Position numbers and translations under genes: made by a program. A stretch of 64,000 nucleotides of DNA from Mycobacterium sp. E740 (GTDB lineage: Bacteria > Actinomycetota > Actinomycetes > Mycobacteriales > Mycobacteriaceae): positions 17,173 through 81,172 of the forward strand of contig NZ_LZKP01000107.1 of the NCBI RefSeq assembly GCF_001672895.1, read 5' to 3'. Positions 58,781 to 64,000 of the stretch are shown here, piece by piece. The notes beneath the pieces are model-generated. The model made no database searches and was not told the origin of the DNA. It saw nothing but the letters and a program-made list of their open reading frames with translations. Numbering within the stretch: the first letter of the stretch is position 1; every line of letters starts with the position of its first letter.

Positions 58781-60250
58781 CTAGATCGGGGCGACGCGAT
58801 CCGACCAGGGCAGCGCCTGCTCGAGTTGGGCGGCGAGCTTGATGAGCAGCGACTCGCCTGCCAGCGGCGCGACGAACTGCACGCCGAGCGGCAACCCGTC
58901 GGCCGTCCAGTGCAAGGGCAGCGAAACAGCCGGGCGCCCAGTGAGATTCGCGAGCTGCGTGTACGGGATCCACCTGAGGTTCTTGTCCACCATGTCGTCG
59001 ACGATCTTGGTGTAGCGCAGTAACCGGGCGGTGCGCGTCTTGAGCAGTAGGCCACCGGCGTGGTGCAGCGGGGCGGGAAGGTCGAACTCGCCGACCTTCG
59101 GCGGAGGAGTCGCCAGCGTAGGCGTCAGCAGCAGGTCGTAGGACTCGAAGAAGGTGGTCAGCCGTCGGGTGTGTTCGTGGCGGCGCTGGACGGCGTTCAG
59201 GTAGTCGACTCCGCTCGTCGCTCGACCCAGCTCAGCCAGGATCAGGGTGTCGCGTTCGAACGACTCGTCGCCCGCACCCGTGAGCCGCTTGGCCTCATCG
59301 AGTTGCGCAGCGGTGGAGACGAACCACGCGAGCAGGAATTCGCGAGCCAGCGCGGCGTCGTCGAATGGTGCGCGCGGCAGTTCGTCGACGTGGTGACCCA
59401 GCTCGGTGAGCGCCCGCACGGTCGTCTCCACGGCGGCGACCGCCTCGGGATGCGGCGCCGGGTTGATCGCCGAGGGCACCCGCACGCCGACCCGCAAGAC
59501 GCCGGGATCGGCCCCCACACACGACGCGAACGGAAACTCCGGTACGCCGGGCACATACGGTCCGCTGGGCTCACCACCTTTGAGGACGTCGAGCATCGCG
59601 GCCGTGTCGCGCACCGTCCGCGACACCACGCCCTGCACCGCCGCACCGTGCTGGGGCTCGCCGCTCGCCGGTCCCGACGGCGTCAGGCCGCGGCCGGGTT
59701 TCAGGCCGACCAGCCCACAGCACGCGGCGGGGATGCGAATCGACCCGCCGCCGTCGTTCGCGCCCGCGCACGGCACGATCCCCGCCGCCACCGCTGCGGC
59801 CGATCCGCCCGACGAGCCACCCGGGGTCCGGGTCAGATCCCACGGATTGCGCGCGGGGCCCCAGGCGACCGATTCGGTGATTCCCTTCTTCCCGAACTCC
59901 GGAGTGTTGGTCTTGCCGAAGATGACCAGGCCGGCGTCGATCCACCGCTGGACGACCGTCGAATGCTCCGGCACAGGTCGCGACATCAACGCGCGCGACC
60001 CGCAGGAGCTGGGCAGCCCCGCGTAGTCCTGCGCGAGATCTTTGATCAGGAACGGCACACCGGCGAACGGGCCGGCGAGTTCTTCGGACGGCGTCGCGGG
60101 CACTTCGCGCACGATGGCGTTGATGCGGGGGTTCACCGCTGCCGCGCGCTGCTTCGCCAGTCCGAGCAACTCGGCCGCTGTCACCTCTTTGTCGGCGACG
60201 AGTTTCGCCAACCCGGTCGCGTCGTAGGCCCGGTATTCGTCGAAGTCCAC
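58781..60250 (-). CDS. Amidase-signature family amidase
   Basis: The 489-residue enzyme has the Ser-cisSer-Lys triad: Lys70 in PFLIKDLAQ, the cis-Ser in RTPGGSSGGS (~146-147) and nucleophile Ser170 in DGGGSIRIPA. Amidase-signature enzymes hydrolyse amides (or transfer ammonia in GatA). Lack of gatB/gatC nearby and length support a catabolic amidase. It precedes the enoyl-CoA hydratase gene on the same strand by 24 bp, so they may be co-transcribed. The substrate is unknown. Confidence 0.9.
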   Translation of the reverse strand: MDFDEYRAYDATGLAKLVADKEVTAAELLGLAKQRAAAVNPRINAIVREVPATPSEELAGPFAGVPFLIKDLAQDYAGLPSSCGSRALMSRPVPEHSTVVQRWIDAGLVIFGKTNTPEFGKKGITESVAWGPARNPWDLTRTPGGSSGGSAAAVAAGIVPCAGANDGGGSIRIPAACCGLVGLKPGRGLTPSGPASGEPQHGAAVQGVVSRTVRDTAAMLDVLKGGEPSGPYVPGVPEFPFASCVGADPGVLRVGVRVPSAINPAPHPEAVAAVETTVRALTELGHHVDELPRAPFDDAALAREFLLAWFVSTAAQLDEAKRLTGAGDESFERDTLILAELGRATSGVDYLNAVQRRHEHTRRLTTFFESYDLLLTPTLATPPPKVGEFDLPAPLHHAGGLLLKTRTARLLRYTKIVDDMVDKNLRWIPYTQLANLTGRPAVSLPLHWTADGLPLGVQFVAPLAGESLLIKLAAQLEQALPWSDRVAPI

Positions 60251-60304
60251 TATTCGACCGTACGTGCCCCGGCACCGCGGTTGGGCGGCTTCTTTCCTCG
60301 AGGG

Positions 60305-60769
60305 TCAGTGCGCGGCCGAGCGGGCTCTCGCGCAGCTGACGGGAGCGGTCGGCAGGTTGGAAAGGTTGCGCTGCTCTCGACGGTCGGCGCGCATCATCCG
60401 CTTGTCGAGTGCGCGCTCGTCGCGTTTGGTCAGGGCGCGCCGCTTGCGGACGAGGAGGTCGAGCTGGTGCCAGCTGAGTCCGTCGAGGCTGCCGTCCTCG
60501 TCGTGGGTGGCGACGACGACGCAGCCGTGCAGCAGCGGAACCGTCTTGGCGGTGAAAGTCGTTGTCGCGAGCAGAAGCTCGGTTGCCTTGTGGTTGGTGC
60601 GCCGCTGGCACCGATGTGTCGTCGGGCTGAACCAGAAGTCGAATTGCCGGTCGGCACTGGTCAGGCAGTGCAGGCCTTGGTCGTGGACGAGTTGGTCGAT
60701 ATCGGCCTCGGTGTAGGCGCGGGTCTCATAAACGGTGCCGGTGGCGCTGAAGTACAGGACTGTGTTCAT
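60305..60769 (-). CDS. Unrecognised small protein, basic C-terminus
   Basis: The 154-residue protein begins MNTVLYFSATGTVYETRAYTEADIDQLV, with several Trp/Phe and Cys residues in the middle (FDFWFSPTTHRCQRRTN) and a strongly basic end (VRKRRALTKRDERALDKRMMRADRREQRN). No membrane segment is seen. I do not recognise the family; short proteins of this type occur in mycobacterial genomes and phages. ATG 60769 is preceded by a weak GGGAAT. It is 54 bp upstream of the amidase gene, and divergent from the glutamate-synthase-like gene. Confidence 0.6.
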   Translation of the reverse strand: MNTVLYFSATGTVYETRAYTEADIDQLVHDQGLHCLTSADRQFDFWFSPTTHRCQRRTNHKATELLLATTTFTAKTVPLLHGCVVVATHDEDGSLDGLSWHQLDLLVRKRRALTKRDERALDKRMMRADRREQRNLSNLPTAPVSCARARSAAH

Positions 60770-60953
60770 TCGAAATTCCCATTCGTCTCTTTCTTCGGTG
60801 AGAAGGCTCGGCGGTGACTCACCGGCCCTGTTACTCAAGTTACCCATGTGACAGTTGAGACAAACCTCGATAACAGTCCGGCTACCGATTGTTTGGCCGC
60901 CACCCCGGCTGTGCATCGGTTTCGCCAACGCGTCGGATGGCAACACCAACGGC

Positions 60954-62534
60954 ATGGGCCGGACCGTTCGTGGTCTCGCTGCCGCGGCCGCCTCGACGTT
61001 GGCCGCCGTGGCGGCGCGTGATCTCTTCCAGCGCAAACACGCGCTCCTGCGCAACTTTCCCGTCGTCGGGCACGCCCGGTACCTGATCGAATCCGTCGGT
61101 CCGGAGTTGCGGCAGTACATCGTCGCCGCGAACAACGAGGAGCGTCCATTCACCCGCGACCAACGTCGCTGGGTGTACGCCTCGGCCAAAGGAGAGAACA
61201 ACTACTTCGGCTTCGGCACGGACAACGACTTGGAGTACACGGCCGGCTACCCGGTGATCAAACACCGTACGTTCGCGCAGACCGTACCGCCGTCGTCGCC
61301 GAACTCGGCGACCCGGCAAACCAAGGTCCCGTGCGCCAAAGTGCTCGGTGCGGCCCGGGGCCGGCCAGGCGCGTTCCGGCCGAGTTCCGTCGTCAACATC
61401 TCCGCGATGAGCTTCGGCTCGCTGTCGGCCAACGCCGTCGAGGCGCTGAATCGCGGAGCGGTGCTGGCCGACTGCCTGCACAACACCGGCGAGGGCGGTA
61501 TCTCTCGCTATCACCGCCACGGCGGCGAACTGATCTTCCAGATCGGCACCGCCTACTTCGGCTGCCGAGATTCCGATGGCCGGTTCGATCTCGACAAGCT
61601 CAAAGAGGTCGTGGCGTCAGCGCCCGTGCGGGCACTGGAGATCAAGCTCAGCCAGGGTGCCAAGCCCACGCTCGGTGGCCTGTTGCCGGCTCCCAAGGTG
61701 TCCGCCGAAATCGCCGCCGCGCGCGGAATCCCGGAAGGACGGGACTGCATCAGCCCGTCGCGGCATGCCGAGTTCTCCGACACGGACAGCCTGCTCGACT
61801 GGGTGGAGTTGCTGGCTTCCGAGACCGGCCTGCCGGTGGGCATCAAGTCAGCGGTCGGCGACCTCGAGTTCTGGTCTGAGCTCACCGACCTCATGCGTGA
61901 AACGGGCCGGGGCGTCGACTTCGTGACGATCGACGGCGGTGAGGGCGGCACCGGTGCGGCGCCGCTGATCTTCACCGACACCGTGTCGCTGCCCTTCCAA
62001 CTCGGCTTCGCGCGGGTGTACCGGATCTTCGCCGAGCGAGGCCTGCACGAAGATGTCGTCTTCATCGGCGCCGGCAAGCTCGGATTGCCGGACAACGCCG
62101 TCGTGGGCTTCGCACTCGGCTGTGACATGGTCTACGTCGCGCGCGAGGCGATGCTCGCGATCGGCTGCATCCAGGCTCAGGTGTGCCACAACGACAGATG
62201 TCCGACCGGCGTCGCCACCCAGAACCAGTGGTTGGCGCGCGGTCTGGTCCCGGAGCTCAAGGCCGAGCGGGTCGCCAACTACATCAGGACGCTGCGCCGC
62301 GATCTGGTGAAGGTCGCCGAGGCGTGCGGCGTCGAGCACCCCGGCCTCATCTGCCCGGACGCGGTCGACATCCTGCACACCCGGACCGCTTCCACGCCGC
62401 TGCACGAGGTGTACGGCTACGAGCCGGACATGGGACTACCGTCAGAGGCGGACTGCAAAGAGATCGCCCGGCTGATGACGGTTCGTGAGCCACAGGGGGA
62501 CTCCGCGCCACCCTCGACGTCCGCCGTCGGATGA
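60954..62534 (+). CDS. FMN-binding glutamate synthase-domain protein
   Basis: The 526-residue protein has an N-terminal hydrophobic anchor (~4-22, VRGLAAAAASTLAAVAA) and a glutamate synthase large-subunit FMN domain: SSVVNISAMSFGSLS (~143-157), LHNTGEGGISRYH, IKLSQGAKPTLGG, DFVTIDGGEGGTGAAP and QVCHNDRCPTGVATQ, with Cys residues that in true GltB hold a [3Fe-4S] cluster. The amidotransferase domain is missing, so it is not a full glutamate synthase. Such proteins are thought to be FMN reductases of unknown role. ATG 60954 was chosen; an upstream frame from 60855 lacks support. Confidence 0.82.
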   Translation: MGRTVRGLAAAAASTLAAVAARDLFQRKHALLRNFPVVGHARYLIESVGPELRQYIVAANNEERPFTRDQRRWVYASAKGENNYFGFGTDNDLEYTAGYPVIKHRTFAQTVPPSSPNSATRQTKVPCAKVLGAARGRPGAFRPSSVVNISAMSFGSLSANAVEALNRGAVLADCLHNTGEGGISRYHRHGGELIFQIGTAYFGCRDSDGRFDLDKLKEVVASAPVRALEIKLSQGAKPTLGGLLPAPKVSAEIAAARGIPEGRDCISPSRHAEFSDTDSLLDWVELLASETGLPVGIKSAVGDLEFWSELTDLMRETGRGVDFVTIDGGEGGTGAAPLIFTDTVSLPFQLGFARVYRIFAERGLHEDVVFIGAGKLGLPDNAVVGFALGCDMVYVAREAMLAIGCIQAQVCHNDRCPTGVATQNQWLARGLVPELKAERVANYIRTLRRDLVKVAEACGVEHPGLICPDAVDILHTRTASTPLHEVYGYEPDMGLPSEADCKEIARLMTVREPQGDSAPPSTSAVG

Positions 62535-62576
62535 CAGCGGCGTGCAACACACTTTGAGCATCGACGCGGAGGTCTC

Positions 62577-63935
62577 ATGCAACCGATATCACCGACCGAC
62601 CTGATCTTCCTGCTCGGCGAATCCCGCGAGCATCCGATGCACGTCGGCGGTCTGCAGTTGTTCACGCCGCCGGACGGCGCCGGTCCGGAGTTCCTGCGCG
62701 AGGTCTACGACGTCCTGCTCGAGCAGTCCGACGTCCAGCCCACCTTCCGCAAGCATCCGGCCTTCTTCGGCGGGGTGACCAACCTCGTCTGGTCTTCCGA
62801 CCAGGACGTCGATCTGGAATACCACCTGCGCCGGTCTGCGCTGCCGGCGCCAGGCCGTGTGCGCGAGCTGCTCGAGCTGACTTCGCGGCTGCACGGCAGC
62901 CTGCTCGACCGTCATCGTCCGCTTTGGGAGGCACACCTGATCGAGGGCCTCAACGACGGCCGGTTCGCGGTCTACACGAAGATCCACCACGCGCTGATCG
63001 ACGGCGTCTCGGCGTCGAAGCTGATGCAGCGCTCGCTGTCGACCGATCCCGACGACACCGACCTGCGGGCGCCCTGGAGCCTGCCGCCTCGGCGCAGGTC
63101 CGGTTCGAAATCGGGGCCGTCGCTGCTGCAGACTTTGGGTCAGACCGCCGGATCTATTGTCGGCGCGGCGCCGACCACGCTGTCGCTGGCGCGCGCCGCG
63201 TTGCTCGAGCAGGAACTGACGCTGCCGTTCCGGGCGCCCAAGACGATGCTGAACGTCCGCATCGGCGGGGCCCGACGCGTCGCCGCGCAGTCCTGGGCGC
63301 TCGAGCGCATCCAGAAGGTCAAGAGCGCCGCCGGGGTGACCGTCAACGACGTCGTGCTCGCGATGTGCGCCGGGGCGCTGCGCGAGTACCTGGCCGACGA
63401 GAACGCGCTGCCCGACACCCCGCTGGTCGCGATGGTCCCGGTGAACCTGCGCAACGAGAAGGACGCCGAGGGCGGAGGCAACCTCGTCGGCGCCATCCTG
63501 TGCAATCTCGCCACCGACATCGACGATCCCGTGCGGCGGTTGGAGGCGATCGCCACCTCGATGCGCGACAACAAGAAGGTCTACTCCGAACTGCCTCGGC
63601 TACAACAACTTGCCGTGTCGGCGTTGCTGGTCGGCGGGCTGGCGCTCGGTCTGCTGCCCGGGTTCGTCTCGACCGCGCCGCCGCCGTTCAACATCGTGAT
63701 CTCCAACGTTCCCGGCGCCAGGGAGCCGATGTACTGGAACGGCGCGCGACTGGCCGGCAACTACCCGTTCTCGATCCCGCTCGACGGCCAAGCGCTCAAC
63801 ATCACGTTGGCCAACAGCGCCGGCAACCTCGACTTCGGGTTGGTCGGCGACCGCCGCAGGCTGCCCAGCCTGCAGCGGTTACTCGGCCACCTCGAAACGT
63901 CGCTCAAGGAACTGGAACGCGCGGTCGGAGTCTGA
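62577..63935 (+). CDS. Wax ester synthase/diacylglycerol acyltransferase (WS/DGAT; Tgs-like)
   Basis: The 452-residue protein begins QPISPTDLIFLLGESREHPMHVGGLQLF and has the acyltransferase motif HHALIDG (137-143; His138 is the base), then VNDVVLAMCAGALREYL and the C-terminal NIVISNVPGAREPMYWNG. These enzymes make triacylglycerol or wax esters from acyl-CoA at the membrane. Mycobacteria encode many. No lipid genes flank it except the glutamate-synthase-like one. The last 65 bp of the window hold nothing. Confidence 0.9.
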   Translation: MQPISPTDLIFLLGESREHPMHVGGLQLFTPPDGAGPEFLREVYDVLLEQSDVQPTFRKHPAFFGGVTNLVWSSDQDVDLEYHLRRSALPAPGRVRELLELTSRLHGSLLDRHRPLWEAHLIEGLNDGRFAVYTKIHHALIDGVSASKLMQRSLSTDPDDTDLRAPWSLPPRRRSGSKSGPSLLQTLGQTAGSIVGAAPTTLSLARAALLEQELTLPFRAPKTMLNVRIGGARRVAAQSWALERIQKVKSAAGVTVNDVVLAMCAGALREYLADENALPDTPLVAMVPVNLRNEKDAEGGGNLVGAILCNLATDIDDPVRRLEAIATSMRDNKKVYSELPRLQQLAVSALLVGGLALGLLPGFVSTAPPPFNIVISNVPGAREPMYWNGARLAGNYPFSIPLDGQALNITLANSAGNLDFGLVGDRRRLPSLQRLLGHLETSLKELERAVGV

Positions 63936-64000
63936 CGCCCCGAAGCCGGACGGCACCGGCGGTGATGATCGACACTGGACCCATACCGGGCACGTTATAC

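Overview
The window is high-GC DNA (roughly two-thirds G+C) from a mycobacterium, most likely a fast-growing Mycolicibacterium-type species. Its left third follows the order of the M. tuberculosis chromosome close to oriC: GntR regulator, F420-type oxidoreductase, Rv0045c-type hydrolase, ino1, PadR (Rv0047c type), Rv0048c, Rv0049, ponA1, Rv0051, rpsF-ssb-rpsR-rplI, dnaB. A GH6 cellulase of the Rv0062 (celA1) type appears much further right. MmpS/MmpL, FadD/FadE genes, a WS/DGAT acyltransferase and F420-type luciferase-like oxidoreductases fit the same genus, and an arr rifamycin ADP-ribosyltransferase fits a fast grower.

Layout. 1-6.7 kb: a transporter binding protein cut by the window edge, the ino1/PadR locus with a palindromic operator, and an acyl-CoA thioesterase. 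6.8-14.5 kb: cell-wall synthesis (ponA1 with Rv0049 and a membrane glycosyltransferase-like protein), a hydrolase-adenylate cyclase fusion, then the ribosomal protein/ssb operon closed by a 15-bp hairpin. 14.5-16.3 kb: a regulatory region with three ATCCACA DnaA-box-like sites and an SOS-box-like palindrome, then an intein-free dnaB whose 3' end has low GC and rare codons. 16.3-23.3 kb: accessory DNA where M. tuberculosis carries darTG. It holds an unrecognised gene overlapping a PD-(D/E)xK nuclease, a DUF2510 membrane protein, a ParDE module whose toxin is broken by a 10-bp tandem duplication, a RibD/DHFR-like reductase, a TetR-hydratase-thioesterase operon and arr. 23.4-26.9 kb: exported cell-wall proteins, a glyoxalase-like protein and small membrane proteins.

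26.9-41.3 kb: MFS transporter plus NDH-2-like flavoprotein, a cyclase-family hydrolase, an acyl-CoA dehydrogenase, a GAF-ANTAR regulator, a disrupted AraC regulator, an MBL/SDR pair, three exported proteins (one with HQPGNGNE-type repeats), an HD protein, a fused MaoC dehydratase and the GH6 cellulase. 41.3-54.3 kb: a TetR-controlled mmpS-mmpL operon, FadD, a lipoprotein, an F420 oxidoreductase, a paired FadE operon, a GH5-like hydrolase, an L,D-transpeptidase-like protein and an MpaB-type oxygenase. 54.3-58 kb: a reactive-sulfur locus (persulfide dioxygenase-rhodanese, a 57-residue Cys-rich protein, a TauE/SafE exporter) facing a CsoR/CstR-type repressor and an FNT channel across three operators. 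58-64 kb: enoyl-CoA hydratase, amidase, an unrecognised small protein, an FMN-binding glutamate-synthase-domain protein and a WS/DGAT.

No tRNA, rRNA, CRISPR array or intact insertion sequence was seen. Start sites were chosen from ribosome-binding sites, gene overlaps and remembered family N-termini. All functional calls are from reading, not from a database search.
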